Positions 26,608-36,169 are shown, counted from the first letter of the stretch. The stretch is DNA of 64,000 nt from Sphingobacterium sp. UGAL515B_05 (GCF_033097525.1 NZ_CP109907.1:3410001-3474000), one strand, 5' to 3'. Numbers and translations: made by a program. The notes: generated by a model not told the origin, from the letters alone.

Positions 26608-27771
26608 CTATGCTATGGTTTGAAGTTGAATTGATTTCTTCTTTTGGCTTTTTGACGGTTTCTTCTTCTTTCTTTTGTTTAGCCATATCCATATCCCTGT
26701 GATGGGGAGAGACGCCGCTAGTGTAACGGCTAAGCATGCAATAATTTTAGAGGGTAGTCCAAATATCGATCCCATATGGATGGATTTCATCATCCGTTGA
26801 ACCTGCTGTGCCAATGGTAACTTTGCTAAAGGGTTATTTTTAAGTAACTGTCCGGATTTGCTGTCAAAGAATGCCTGGTTGATCTGTAAAGTTGTATTTG
26901 AAAAGTTTTCCTTGGTTAGCGCAAAAGCTAGATCCTTCTTTTCAGGAAATGTGACAATTATATTTCCCGAGGTAGGGTATAGGCGGTTTAGCTGCTGATA
27001 GATCGTATCCAGCACAAGGTAATCTGAAAAAGCCAGTTTGTTGGTGTTGCTGATCTTCTCTTTTGTTGATTTTTGGGTTGAACCCAATACTTTATAGAAT
27101 TGTTTATTGTACCAATCGAAACTCCAGGTCAATCCTGTTAAGGTAAAAATAATTAAAAACAAAGATGCGTAGAAACCGCCGACTGCGTGAAAATCCCAGA
27201 CCTTTCTTTTGAGAGAGGCTGCCTTTTTCATCGTTACACGTTGTCTGAATATGGATTTATTTTTGGGCCACCAAAGGTAAATACCACTTAGGGCAAGAAA
27301 GAGAGCCGCTAGAGCTGAGATTCCTGTTAGGGTACTTCCGATTTTTTCGACGAGAAGAAAACGATGGATATCTAAAGTCTTTTGAAAAAAACGGTCACTC
27401 TGCCGACCTTTGGACAATAGTTCTCCAGTATAAGGATTCATATATGCATACCAGTATCCAGTCTTTTTTTGTCCATACTGTATGCGGACACTGCGGGAAG
27501 GATCTGCTGGAATTTCGATGCGAAACAACTTTTTGTCCGGAAATATAACTTCGGCTTTTTGGGAAATATGTGCAAGGGAAAGACGATTGGTTTGTACGGT
27601 TACCTTCTGTTCTTTCGGCCATAAAAGTGGGGTAAGCTCTTTTTCAAAACTCAATAACATTCCTGTAACGCAAACAGCAAAAAAGATTACAGCAAATAAT
27701 AAGCCCAAATAAAGATGGAGTTTTCCAAGTATATTTTTTAGAATATTTTGTTTAGCTCTTTTATTTGTCAT
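26608..27771 (-). CDS. PepSY-associated TM helix protein
   Basis: Inner-membrane protein of 387 residues with four membrane helices and PepSY-type periplasmic parts. The start LGKLHLYLGLLFAVIFFAVCVTG is the typical first helix with conserved His, followed by LSFEKELTPLLWP, FHRFLL-like LDIHRFLL, LSGIYLWWP, VWDFHAVGGFYASLFLIIFTLTG and a last helix ending GIWIWLNKRKKKKP. In Bacteroidota such proteins are often next to TonB-dependent siderophore receptors and may act as ferric-siderophore reductases through haem-binding His residues; no receptor is adjacent here, so that role is only a possibility. Confidence 0.9.
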   Translation of the reverse strand: MTNKRAKQNILKNILGKLHLYLGLLFAVIFFAVCVTGMLLSFEKELTPLLWPKEQKVTVQTNRLSLAHISQKAEVIFPDKKLFRIEIPADPSRSVRIQYGQKKTGYWYAYMNPYTGELLSKGRQSDRFFQKTLDIHRFLLVEKIGSTLTGISALAALFLALSGIYLWWPKNKSIFRQRVTMKKAASLKRKVWDFHAVGGFYASLFLIIFTLTGLTWSFDWYNKQFYKVLGSTQKSTKEKISNTNKLAFSDYLVLDTIYQQLNRLYPTSGNIIVTFPEKKDLAFALTKENFSNTTLQINQAFFDSKSGQLLKNNPLAKLPLAQQVQRMMKSIHMGSIFGLPSKIIACLAVTLAASLPITGIWIWLNKRKKKKPSKSQKKKSIQLQTIA

Positions 27772-27858
27772 AGATGCGCTGTCAATAGGATGAACAGCGC
27801 AAAAATACAGTATTATCAGTAATTATTCTAAATAAACGTAAAAAGTTCGATCGTGTCT

Positions 27859-28338
27859 TTAATCGTCCCAATCTTCATTATCAGCGTAATACTCTTCAGG
27901 TCTTCTGTCAATAGGTACGTCCTTGATCACACGGATTGCTGCGTTTCCTAAGTTGACATTAATGAGGAAAGAAGGGACATTCACAGAAAAGTTCCATCGA
28001 CCATTGGTCATATAGACATATCCGCCCCGATAGGGATCATAGAATGTTTTATAATCGCTAAAGTACACATGATGTCTCATATCATAGTGATGTGCGCTAG
28101 CCCATCTGGGACGGCCATGATCATGTTCATATTCATGTTTCCAGTATTTGCGATCTTGCTTATCGCGTTCACGGACATATTTATCGTACTCCTTTTCTCG
28201 TTTTCTGATATATTTTTCTCGATCCTTGCTGCCATGCCAGCCATGGTCGTCATGTCCTCTGTGTTGTGCTTGTGTTAAAGCTGGCGTTGCCAGAACTAGG
28301 CTTAAACAGCCTACCGCAATAGAAAGTAGCTTTTTCAT
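27859..28338 (-). CDS. His-rich exported protein of unknown function
   Basis: 159 residues from the ATG at 28338 (MKKLLSIAVGCLSLVLATPALTQA gives a clean signal peptide; the longer frame from 28395 is rejected). The mature N-terminus is rich in His, Asp, Lys and Arg (HRGHDDHGWHGSKDREKYIRKR) and coiled-coil-like to about residue 70. The C-terminal half has Tyr-rich YFSDYKTFYDPYRGGYVYM and GRWNFSVNVPSFL strands and an acidic tail DNEDWDD. Likely periplasmic or surface located, possibly metal binding. Similar proteins are common in Sphingobacteriaceae, without known function. Confidence 0.75.
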   Translation of the reverse strand: MKKLLSIAVGCLSLVLATPALTQAQHRGHDDHGWHGSKDREKYIRKREKEYDKYVRERDKQDRKYWKHEYEHDHGRPRWASAHHYDMRHHVYFSDYKTFYDPYRGGYVYMTNGRWNFSVNVPSFLINVNLGNAAIRVIKDVPIDRRPEEYYADNEDWDD

Positions 28339-28509
28339 TATTCCCAAATTTTCATAGTTGGTATCTGGAATACAAAATCCTTGCCAATTGATCAATGGTT
28401 ATTTCTGATCTAATTGGTTATGTCCGCCAAAGCTGCTTGGATTTCTTCTTAAACGGTACTGATTAGCGGGATAAGGCCTGAATGGCGATAAATAAGATAA
28501 ACACTGTAT

Positions 28510-29085
28510 TTAATCAAGGGAAATGTACATGTGGTAATATTCACCGCCTGCGAAAGGTGTTTTTTTACCAAGCTTAAAACCAATCCTTTCATAGAGCTTT
28601 TGCGCATTGGGATTCTTTAGGTCAACGAGCAGACCAACTTGTTTAAAACCATGTTGCTTGGCATGTGTAATCGCATACTGTAAAAGTTGTGTTCCGATAC
28701 CTTTGCCCCGTGCAATGGGAGCAACAGCAATTGAATCGATATAAAATTCGTCACCAGCTGTTTCGGCTTCCGGAATCAAATTATTGTTGTACTGCTCCTT
28801 CATGTGATCCAAAATAGGCTGTCTTAATTCAACAAACTGATCAGCATCGTAGCCAGTTAAAGAACCTACAATACGTTCATTATCGTCAATTGCGACAAAT
28901 GTGTTCTCATAACTATAGAGATTACCTTTTTGCCTAAAAAGCTGGGTTAGAAAAAGTACGGCCTCAGTTGGATCTTCTTTTTGAATAAAACGAAATATAA
29001 TGTCTCCCATCGCCTGGAGCATAATTTCAGGTACAACATGCGAATCACTCTCTTTGGCTTTTCTAATTTTATTATGTATATCCAT
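28510..29085 (-). CDS. GNAT family N-acetyltransferase
   Basis: Acetyltransferase of 191 residues. Acetyl-CoA motif AVAPIARGKGIGTQLLQYAI follows the strand EFYIDSIAV, and the C-terminal motif QVGLLVDLKNPNAQKLYERIGFK is intact. The N-terminal half carries NERIVGSLTGYD, the usual beta-hairpin. The substrate is unknown; this subgroup is broadly distributed in bacteria. Single gene divergent from the DUF2931 gene, with 363 bp between. Confidence 0.9.
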   Translation of the reverse strand: MDIHNKIRKAKESDSHVVPEIMLQAMGDIIFRFIQKEDPTEAVLFLTQLFRQKGNLYSYENTFVAIDDNERIVGSLTGYDADQFVELRQPILDHMKEQYNNNLIPEAETAGDEFYIDSIAVAPIARGKGIGTQLLQYAITHAKQHGFKQVGLLVDLKNPNAQKLYERIGFKLGKKTPFAGGEYYHMYISLD

Positions 29086-29448
29086 GATTTGAAGAATAAA
29101 AACGAAGTTAGTAAACTTGATCGACTTTCCTTAGGGGACCTTTGATTGGAGTGTTTTCGAAGAAAATTTACGATAACGAGCGATCTCTTGCTGGAGAGGG
29201 GGGAAAGCTGGAACTTTACTGACTGTGTTTGAAATGGCTCAGGATATCGATCCTGGCGAAAACCGATAAAAGTTAATTATATACATTCTTGTTAAAAGAA
29301 TATATTGTCTACTTTGGGTCGAATATTTGATCAATGTACTTGAATATCGATCGCTTTATATTCCTAAAACATTTCTTGTTATTTTTGAAGTGTGTTGTTG
29401 TCTGTTAGGCGAAATCAACAGATTTTTTTGGATTAAAAACAAATTACA
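29086..29448. promoter_or_regulatory. Divergent intergenic region with possible -7 box
   Basis: 363 bases without a gene between the GNAT gene and the DUF2931 gene. A plus-strand TAnnTTTG box, tatttttg, lies at 29380-29387, about 60 bp before the DUF2931 start; no TTTG box is at the right distance upstream. Nothing else recognised. Confidence 0.3.
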
Positions 29449-30977
29449 ATGATTTTAAGAGCTACGGTTTCTGCTTTTTTGGTTGCCATCATCAGCCTAA
29501 TTGCGACTCTACTTGTACAGAATGCAGATTTAAATTTAGTTTATGCTGCATTTTGCTGTTCGCCTTATTTTATTGTTATCGCCTTGGTTTATTTCCATTT
29601 TAATTTCTTTCGAAAGAAATTAAAGGTCTTAGAGAAACCAAAATTCGCTTTTGAACTTGGCTATGGTTTTCTTTTTTATTGCTTATTTTCTTTATTGCTT
29701 CCGGTACTTCTTTTTTTATCAACCCTGGGTGATGAATACGAGCATCGACTTTATGCGGATCCGGGCGGAGTGATCAAGGAAATGTTTCCCTTGATTTTAA
29801 CACTCAGTATTTTCCTGACATTCTTTAGTAGCGTGATTATAACATGGGCTGTAAAATCCTGGAAATATTTGGTTCCGACTTTGCTTGGATATCTTATTTT
29901 GCTACCGATTGTATTTGCGTTCTCAACGACAATACGTGAGTTTAATGAACTCAGGGAAGAACGCCTCACGCAAGAAGATAATATCAGGGAAGGACGCTAT
30001 AAATGGTTCTGTGCGATGAGTAATCCTACAGCTTATCCCGTCCAGTTGTATAAAGGCCGCTTTATCTTTCCGAAAGATGAGGATTATGAATTTACTTTTA
30101 GTGAGGGCAATATCGTGAACTATAACGCCGTTTGGGGACAGGCTGGGGGTGGTACATATGAGCAGGTGATGTCATTGCCTAAGGCATTGGACATTACGTG
30201 GTATTCATTTGCTGAAGATGTTTTTTATCGCATGAACGGTGCGATTGATTATGGTAAATTGCGGACGTTGTTCAGTACGCCATACCAAGAAAGAGGTGCG
30301 ACGAAAACTGTTGATGAACATTATAATAAGGTTATTTTGGGCTTTGCTCCGGGGGCGTACTTGTAATATGGGCCACTGGAACAGGACGTCGTCAGGTCGA
30401 AATTGGTCGTTATCAAGCAGAAAAAGTAGTGCTCCATGCTACGGATACATCCAAGGAAAATGGAAATTATGGTAATATCTTTAATCAAGAATGGCGCGAA
30501 CAGGTATTGTCCGATACATCGATTATTCCTTCGGATGTTCAACAAGCTATTGCAAATAAACCTATTCCCTATGGCTATTGGGATAAATTGCGCACGCGGT
30601 ATTCTTTACAGCCAAAACTTGTTATGTCTGCCGACATTAAAACATTCGACGCAGACTTTGAATTTTATAATTCCGAACGTTTTGTCTTTGATGAGCGTCT
30701 TCGGGATATGGACATGGCATCTCGAGGTATTCCCAAAGATGTTTATATCAAATGGTATGATCAGCATAATAACCGATGTGCTGCGCGATTTTTGTTTGAT
30801 GAAACTGAGACATTTAAAAACTTTGCTTCATTTTTTAATGATAAAAAGGACATTGGGGCTGTGCTGGAGTTCAATGTCGATACAAAGACTAAAATAGCAA
30901 CAGCGACATTAAGGAATGATAACGAAAGTAAGCTGCTTTTGCAAACTGAAGTAATCGACTATGGAGAGCATTTCTAA
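29449..30977 (+). pseudogene. DUF2931 family protein with N-terminal membrane domain, frameshifted
   Basis: First frame 29449-30366 encodes about four membrane helices (start MILRATVSAFLVAIISL) followed by the start of a DUF2931-like domain: WFCAMSNPTAYPVQLYKGRF, WGQAGGGTYEQVMSLP, DITWYSFAEDVFYRM and KVILGFAPG. It then reads AYL and stops. Adding one G to the run of five at 30351-30355 gives GFAPGGVLVIWATGTGRRQVEIGRYQ and continues to 30977 (NKPIPYGYWDKLRTRYS and onward), 509 residues in all. The continuation is exactly what DUF2931 proteins show, so the break is a single-base loss, real or from sequencing. Function of DUF2931 is unknown. Confidence 0.85.
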
Positions 30978-30992
30978 AATTCGGAAGAGAAT

Positions 30993-31484
30993 CTAAAGAT
31001 CTTTTCTCATGTTATAGTTTGGTATTTCGACTTCAGTTCGTATTTGAATCTGCTCCGCGATAACTTTGAAGCCATTAGCTTCAAAAAAAGGTTTTGCTGT
31101 TTTGCTTACGTCTGCGGTTAAAATAGTGTTTTTATGTATGGTAGCTTCGGTTTCCAGTGCATTATAAAGCTGTTGTGCAATCCCTTGTCGTTGAAAATCT
31201 TTATGCACATACAAGACGTCGATATAATCTCCATGAGCTAAGGAGGCAAAACCAACAATCTTCTGATTCAGCACAGCTACAATAAAATACTGATCTTCGA
31301 TTAGCCGATGCCAACGGCCAGTGTTATTGACGGATGATATCCATGCTACAATTTGCTCGTTATTATAATCATTTGCGCATACAGTCTCAATCGTTCCGGA
31401 AAATAGGATTAATATTTCCTGCAGATCTTTCAATATTCCTTTTCGGAGAGTTAATCCTGTTGTTTTTGTTTGAATTTTGTTCAT
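30993..31484 (-). CDS. GNAT family N-acetyltransferase
   Basis: Acetyltransferase of 163 residues: RKGILKDLQEILILFSGTIE at the N-terminus, YFIVAVLNQKIVGFASLAHG hairpin, then YIDVLYVHKDFQRQGIAQQLYNAL as the acetyl-CoA loop, and a C-terminal TAKPFFEANGFKVIAEQ. The ISWI-like linker and PanZ/YafP-like pattern (VHKDFQRQGIAQ) point to the YafP-type group. Converges on the DUF2931 gene only 15 bp away. Substrate unknown. Confidence 0.9.
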   Translation of the reverse strand: MNKIQTKTTGLTLRKGILKDLQEILILFSGTIETVCANDYNNEQIVAWISSVNNTGRWHRLIEDQYFIVAVLNQKIVGFASLAHGDYIDVLYVHKDFQRQGIAQQLYNALETEATIHKNTILTADVSKTAKPFFEANGFKVIAEQIQIRTEVEIPNYNMRKDL

Positions 31485-31763
31485 TTTTTTGGAAAAGTGT
31501 TAAATAAAAGACCTGATCTGTCAAATCTAATGGCGTGTAATAGTGTTGAAAGAAGGCGAAATTTTAATAAAAACGTATAATTATGTTAAAGTTATAAATA
31601 TTATATTTATAACCGGATTTGGGCGCATTGATTTGCGAGCAATATGTCTGTATTAACCATTTTCTTTAAGGATTTTGCGTGTTAATTTTAAAGAATTATT
31701 GAAAATTATTTTATTGGTTATACCAATAGGGAGACAGCGCGCTGAAATTGACCTTTTTTAAGC

Positions 31764-33494
31764 ATGAAAACCATTTTATTTTATTCTTTTGTACTCGTTT
31801 CTTTGGTATTGTCAGGCAACCTTAATCATGTCTATGGGCAATCTGTAGCAGAAATATCTGCTATTGAGAATCCTGTTGTGCAACTGGAAGCTGTCCTACT
31901 GTTGCCCATCAGATTTGACGGTGATACGATCAAGTTGAGAAATGCCTTGGCTCCGGTTTTTGAATTGGCAGACAAAAAAAGGAATATTGCTTTAAAATGG
32001 GCCTATTATATGCGCATGGCCGATGGTTTCTCTATAGCTTTTGATCGTATAAATTCGTCATCTGAGCGCTATTATCGTTTGGCTGAGCAGCTGCTACGTG
32101 TTCATCCTGATGCTGAATTAGAAATGTTAGGTTGTGCCCGTGAAGGGTATTACAACTTCGTCTATAGACGGGTAAAAGAAGCATTTCCGTTCTTTCTACG
32201 AGCGAATGATTTAAAATCTAAAGTCAATATCAAAAAAATCCCCTTGGTGGTGAAGCATTACCAATTTATGGCGAGCTTCTACAGTTATATTGGTGATCAG
32301 GCAAATGCTGTTATTTATTTGGAAGAGGCTTTACCCTTTACAAAGCCGGTTTCACGAGAACGTGTCGATCTGATCAACTCCATTGCTGTATATCTGGCAA
32401 AGGACTCGCTCAATCACCAAGCCTTTTCTTATTTGAATCGTGCCATGGATGAGGCTAAATTGGCGAAGGATTCCGTGTGGATCGGTATTATTTCGGGTAA
32501 TCTGGCGGATCATGCATGGCGAAAAGGTGAAAGGGAAAAAGCTATTGCATTGGTTAAGAAAAATATAGCGCTCTCCATGCGTTACAATGAACGTACAGAT
32601 GCAATGCGGGCAAATCTCAATCTAGCTAATTGGTATATCGAATTGAAAGAATGGAAGTTGGCCGAGCAATATACGATGGCCTGTGAGCATTTGATGGAAG
32701 ACAAACCCTATTTTTTGAAATATAAAATGGAACTAGCAAAATCCAAGTCCAACATTATGCGGGGCTTAGGACGTGAAGGGGAGGAGCTTAAGCAATTGCA
32801 TTTGTATCTAATGCTGAAAGATTCGTTGGAAAAGAGAACGAATGACAAGGAGATACAGAAAATGCTCTGGCAAAGGGAATCTGAAAAATACAACCGGACT
32901 ATCCAAGCCACGGAAGAAAAACGGATTCGAACAAAACGGATGTATCAGTTCATAGGCATTGTCCTTATGTTGATTTTTGCGATAGTTGTTCTGTTAGTCA
33001 ATAAGTCGAAAATTAAAATTAAGATGCGGAATACTTTACTGGAAAAAGACCAACTTGCGCTTGCCTATGAAAAACAATTGTTAGATCAGGAGCTAATGAT
33101 TTTACGCAACTCCTTGACCGAGTTTACAGACACTATCCGGCAAAACGATGTCGTCATCCAGCAACTTAGGCAGGAAGTAGTAAAGATTTCCGAATCTGAT
33201 CCGGCATACCTGACACAAGTTACGGATAATCTGAATGCGCTTTTGCAGCAGCATATTATGACCGATGAGCGGTGGCAAAAATTCAAACATGTTTTTAATA
33301 AGGTGTATCCAGCTTATCTGACACAAATGCGGCAAACTTATCCAAAGATTACCGAGAATGACCTCAAGATATTAGCGCTGCTCAAATTGGATTTAAGTAA
33401 TGCAAGTATGAGCGAATTGCTGTGTGTTTCGGTGGAAGCGGTTCGTAAGGCAAAACAGCGATTGAAGAAAAAATTAGAACAAACCGAAAAGTAA
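31764..33494 (+). CDS. Membrane-anchored TPR protein with C-terminal LuxR-like HTH
   Basis: 576-residue one-protein regulator typical of Bacteroidota. Signal peptide at residues 1-25 (ending NHVYGQ), a periplasmic region to about residue 385 with several TPR-like helical pairs (LSNEIS-type spacing, e.g. NLANWYIELKEWKLAEQYTMACEHLM), one membrane helix (MYQFIGIVLMLIFAIVVLLV), a coiled coil, and a C-terminal HTH: ITENDLKILALLKLDLSNASM followed by SVEAVRKAKQRLKKKL. It would pass a periplasmic signal directly to DNA or RNA polymerase. The small membrane protein and ABC ATPase genes downstream are candidate targets. Confidence 0.88.
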   Translation: MKTILFYSFVLVSLVLSGNLNHVYGQSVAEISAIENPVVQLEAVLLLPIRFDGDTIKLRNALAPVFELADKKRNIALKWAYYMRMADGFSIAFDRINSSSERYYRLAEQLLRVHPDAELEMLGCAREGYYNFVYRRVKEAFPFFLRANDLKSKVNIKKIPLVVKHYQFMASFYSYIGDQANAVIYLEEALPFTKPVSRERVDLINSIAVYLAKDSLNHQAFSYLNRAMDEAKLAKDSVWIGIISGNLADHAWRKGEREKAIALVKKNIALSMRYNERTDAMRANLNLANWYIELKEWKLAEQYTMACEHLMEDKPYFLKYKMELAKSKSNIMRGLGREGEELKQLHLYLMLKDSLEKRTNDKEIQKMLWQRESEKYNRTIQATEEKRIRTKRMYQFIGIVLMLIFAIVVLLVNKSKIKIKMRNTLLEKDQLALAYEKQLLDQELMILRNSLTEFTDTIRQNDVVIQQLRQEVVKISESDPAYLTQVTDNLNALLQQHIMTDERWQKFKHVFNKVYPAYLTQMRQTYPKITENDLKILALLKLDLSNASMSELLCVSVEAVRKAKQRLKKKLEQTEK

Positions 33495-33641
33495 GGATAT
33501 AGCGGTGCTATCAGGTGCATCCGCTGAAGTTAAGGAATGTTAAAAATAATGTTCGGTCATTTCTTTTGGCTATATTCATTTCAGCGTTTAAAACCTTTTT
33601 ATTATGATAACGCCGATTATAAGTAGCTAATACATTTCTAA

Positions 33642-33986
33642 TTGAATTCCATTAAGACGATACGGTTGAGTTTAAAATTTTTTAGATTCATTATTCTCTT
33701 TAATTTATTTGTGACAGGAGGTATTCTTTTACAGTCACCACGTTTTATGCTGAATTCCGTTGGAACAGCGTCGTTCTATATGTTCATTTTTTGGTTTAAA
33801 GTCATTGGTTCTATTATTTCTTTTATTGCCGAATATATTTTTCATCTTCCTAAGAAAGAAGTGTTTCTGAAAAATTTACATATATCTCCCATAAGTCTGC
33901 TGATAAGGCTTAGTGTAATAGACTTTTTGTTATTTGTAATTTTATGTTGGAGTCTGAAAATTTATCTAACGAGCTGCTATACATAG
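33642..33986 (+). CDS. Small membrane protein, putative partner of the ABC ATPase
   Basis: 114-residue protein read from a TTG at 33642; the true start is uncertain (an internal ATG would remove the first helix). Three hydrophobic segments are visible (about residues 12-30, 43-64 and 84-110). Its last 43 bases overlap the ABC ATPase start at 33944, implying translational coupling and therefore a joint function, perhaps as an unusual membrane partner. No family recognised. Confidence 0.55.
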   Translation: MNSIKTIRLSLKFFRFIILFNLFVTGGILLQSPRFMLNSVGTASFYMFIFWFKVIGSIISFIAEYIFHLPKKEVFLKNLHISPISLLIRLSVIDFLLFVILCWSLKIYLTSCYT

Positions 33987-34612
33987 ATAGTTTATCGTTT
34001 AGTCGTGGTGGCAGGAGCATTCTTTCGGGGCTTTATTTGACATGTGCGCAGCAAGAAGTAGTCGGGATTTTGGGCAGAAATGGTAGTTGGAAATCTACCC
34101 TGATGAACGTTATATTTGGACGTATTAAAGCGGATTTTGCTTTCATGCGTTGCAAAGGTGTTAAATTTGAAAAAGGCTACCAGACAGGAGAGATTACCTA
34201 TCTCCCTCAGGAAGGTTTTTTGCCTAGAAATTTGCTGCTTTCTGAAGCCCTTCAATTTTTTCAAATCGATGATGTTAATTTACTGGAGCTTCCATTGGTT
34301 CAAGAGAATTTGAATAGGCGATTGAGTAGCCTATCATTGGGAATGATTCGTTTGTTTGAAACGCTATTGATCGTTTATACCAAAGCATCCATCGCTTTAC
34401 TTGATGAACCCTTTGTCGGTCTTAGTCCTATTTATATTGAGCTTATTAAAGAACAGATTCAGTTAGTAAAACATCGAAAAGGAATATTGATATCAGATCA
34501 TTATTTTAGGCAGGTAATGGAAATCAGTGACCGCATATACCTCTTGAAAGATTCACACTTGACCCAGGTCCTGAATGAAGACGACCTCTTATTGGGAGGT
34601 TATTTAAATTAA
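33944..34612 (+). CDS. ABC transporter-type ATPase with altered Walker A and signature motifs
   Basis: 222-residue ABC ATPase domain. Walker A reads GRNGSWKST (residues 44-52) with Trp49 replacing the invariant Gly; the Trp codon is TGG at 34088-34090, one base from GGG. The signature is LSLGM (130-134) instead of LSGGQ-like. Walker B ALLDEP with Asp154/Glu155 and the switch His186 (LISDH) are intact. The rest matches a small Bacteroidota ABC group (YLPQEGFLPRNL, DEPFVGLSPIYIE). ATP binding is probably impaired, so the protein may be inactive or structural. The upstream small membrane protein overlaps its start. Terminator at 34611. Confidence 0.8.
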   Translation: MLESENLSNELLYIDSLSFSRGGRSILSGLYLTCAQQEVVGILGRNGSWKSTLMNVIFGRIKADFAFMRCKGVKFEKGYQTGEITYLPQEGFLPRNLLLSEALQFFQIDDVNLLELPLVQENLNRRLSSLSLGMIRLFETLLIVYTKASIALLDEPFVGLSPIYIELIKEQIQLVKHRKGILISDHYFRQVMEISDRIYLLKDSHLTQVLNEDDLLLGGYLN

Positions 34613-34651
34613 ATAGATTAATCAAGTAGAACCTACCCGATTAATCTATTT
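34611..34651. terminator. Bidirectional terminator hairpin
   Basis: Perfect 13-bp stem aaatagattaatc (34611-34623) and gattaatctattt (34639-34651); the loop contains a second short pairing (gtag with ctac). It separates the convergent ABC ATPase and YceI genes and overlaps the ABC stop codon. Confidence 0.8.
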
Positions 34652-34679
34652 ACTATAAGCGACTAAACGCTATTGAAAA

Positions 34680-35363
34680 CTATTTCGCATTTTTTGCAGT
34701 GACATTAAGTTCAATGTCAACGTTTTGTGCAATCATCCAATCTTGTGGATTACCTTCTGTACCGTAAGTAAGACCCCAATCTTGTCTTTGGATTGTAAAT
34801 TTAGAGTAGAATGTTACTTCGTCACCATTGAACGTAATTTTTGCAGGGAAAGTTACATTCACCGTTTTATCTTTGATGGTTAAGTTACCGCTGACCGTAT
34901 TTGTCGCATCAGCAACAACACTTTTTCCTTGCGCAGCATCGAATGGACCAACTTTGGTGATTTCGAATTTTGCAGTTGGATATTTTGCTACGTCAAAGAA
35001 ATCAGCACTTTTTAAATGTGCATCCAAATCTGATGATTTTTTGCCACCGGATGTTGCAGGATCTACAGAAGCTGTATCTGTCAGAATAGAATTGACATCA
35101 ATGGTGAAAGTACCACCAGTAACTGTATTATTTTCAGCTGAAAGTGTTCCTTCGCTTTTCAAAACACCATATCTTGGGTTTAAACCGCCTTTATGGTAAC
35201 CAGTCCATTTTAATGAGCTTTTATCTGCTTCAACAGTGTAAGTCTGTCCTTTTTGTTCAGTTACTTCCTGAGCAGTTGTTGTTGTTGCTTTGTCGCCATT
35301 TGTGTTCTGACAAGAAGCTAACAATAGCATAAGGGCTAAACCCGAGATTAATTGCTTTTTCAT
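34680..35363 (-). CDS. YceI family lipoprotein
   Basis: 227-residue lipoprotein with signal and lipobox LLASC (Cys18), a Thr-rich linker and a YceI lipocalin-like beta-barrel from about residue 45. Family motifs: YTVEADKSSLKWTGYHKGG, HYGVLKSEG-like RYGVLKSEGTL, DAHLKSADFFDVAKYPTAKFEIT and WGLTYG near the end. YceI proteins bind isoprenoid-type lipids such as polyprenyl chains in the periplasm; a lipid-carrier or stress role is likely. A minus-strand TAnnTTTG box (tacctttg, 35461 to 35454) lies about 90 bp upstream of the ATG. Confidence 0.92.
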   Translation of the reverse strand: MKKQLISGLALMLLLASCQNTNGDKATTTTAQEVTEQKGQTYTVEADKSSLKWTGYHKGGLNPRYGVLKSEGTLSAENNTVTGGTFTIDVNSILTDTASVDPATSGGKKSSDLDAHLKSADFFDVAKYPTAKFEITKVGPFDAAQGKSVVADATNTVSGNLTIKDKTVNVTFPAKITFNGDEVTFYSKFTIQRQDWGLTYGTEGNPQDWMIAQNVDIELNVTAKNAK

Positions 35364-35675
35364 TTTTTAATCGTTTTATTTTTTATATGTTATTTGCACT
35401 TTTCATTTTGCAGCATCAACTGTGCCAATTTATTCCTTCTGATGTTGCCAATACAAAGGTAGATGATAGATAGTTTATTTTAGGTATCAGTTTCCTTAAG
35501 GAAACTACTTTCCAAAAAGATAGTGGTCTGAAACTTTATAAATGCGTATTTTTGTAAGAATAAAGAAATCATGCCAATGGAGCCAAGCTTTGCTTGTGTA
35601 TTCATCTATCGCTGATCGTTTAGGGAAATAGGATGCTCTAGGAAGGATGGTAATGCATGAATAAAAAAAAGTGAA
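35364..35675. promoter_or_regulatory. Divergent intergenic region YceI / HxlR
   Basis: 312 bases with no gene. Two -7-type boxes are visible: tacctttg on the minus strand (35454-35461) for the YceI gene and tatttttg on the plus strand (35547-35554) for the HxlR gene. Neither has a clear TTTG box 19-21 bp upstream. The divergent HxlR regulator could control the YceI gene. Confidence 0.4.
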
Positions 35676-36059
35676 ATGAAAAAGGAAGCAACTTTAACGT
35701 CGTCGGGTGCATGTAAAACACGTGTGTTGGCCATTAACGATACCATGGAGATTTTAGCCGGAAAATGGAAATTTCATATTATAGGTACCTTATTGTTGGT
35801 CGAGAAATTACGTTTTATGGAACTGCTGCGCGAAGTTGAAGGGATAGGTGCGAAGATGTTGTCTAAAGAACTGCAGGATTTAGAAATGAACCAGCTGATC
35901 AGAAGAACAGTATTAAATACCAAACCCCTGACGGTAGAGTATGAATTGACCGAGTGCGGAAAAACGTTGGGTCCAATCATCGATGAGATTACTAAATGGG
36001 GTATAACCTATCGGAGTAAACTTTATACCAAGAATGAGGAAGTGGAAGCTACAAGCTAA
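35676..36059 (+). CDS. HxlR family transcriptional regulator
   Basis: 127-residue winged-helix regulator. Typical HxlR blocks are CKTRVLAINDTMEILAGKWKFHIIG (the conserved W and K before the recognition region), FMELLREVEGIGAKMLSKELQDLE and VEYELTECGKTLGPII. HxlR regulators react to aldehydes, quinones, hypochlorite or redox change, often through the N-terminal Cys, which is present here as Cys13. Divergent from the YceI lipoprotein gene, its likely target. Start ATG at 35676. Confidence 0.92.
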   Translation: MKKEATLTSSGACKTRVLAINDTMEILAGKWKFHIIGTLLLVEKLRFMELLREVEGIGAKMLSKELQDLEMNQLIRRTVLNTKPLTVEYELTECGKTLGPIIDEITKWGITYRSKLYTKNEEVEATS

Positions 36060-36169
36060 TAGGTAAACAGGTCTTTGTTTTTAGTGATAAGAGGAAAGCT
36101 GCCTGTAAAGAACCTGATACGTAGGTCGCAATTCCCTTTGATTATAGGTTATGAAAACGATAATAATTG

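Noticed and set aside
28338..28395. Upstream start for the His-rich exported protein
   Set aside because: The extra 19 residues precede a perfect signal peptide beginning at the ATG at 28338, so the longer form is not credible.
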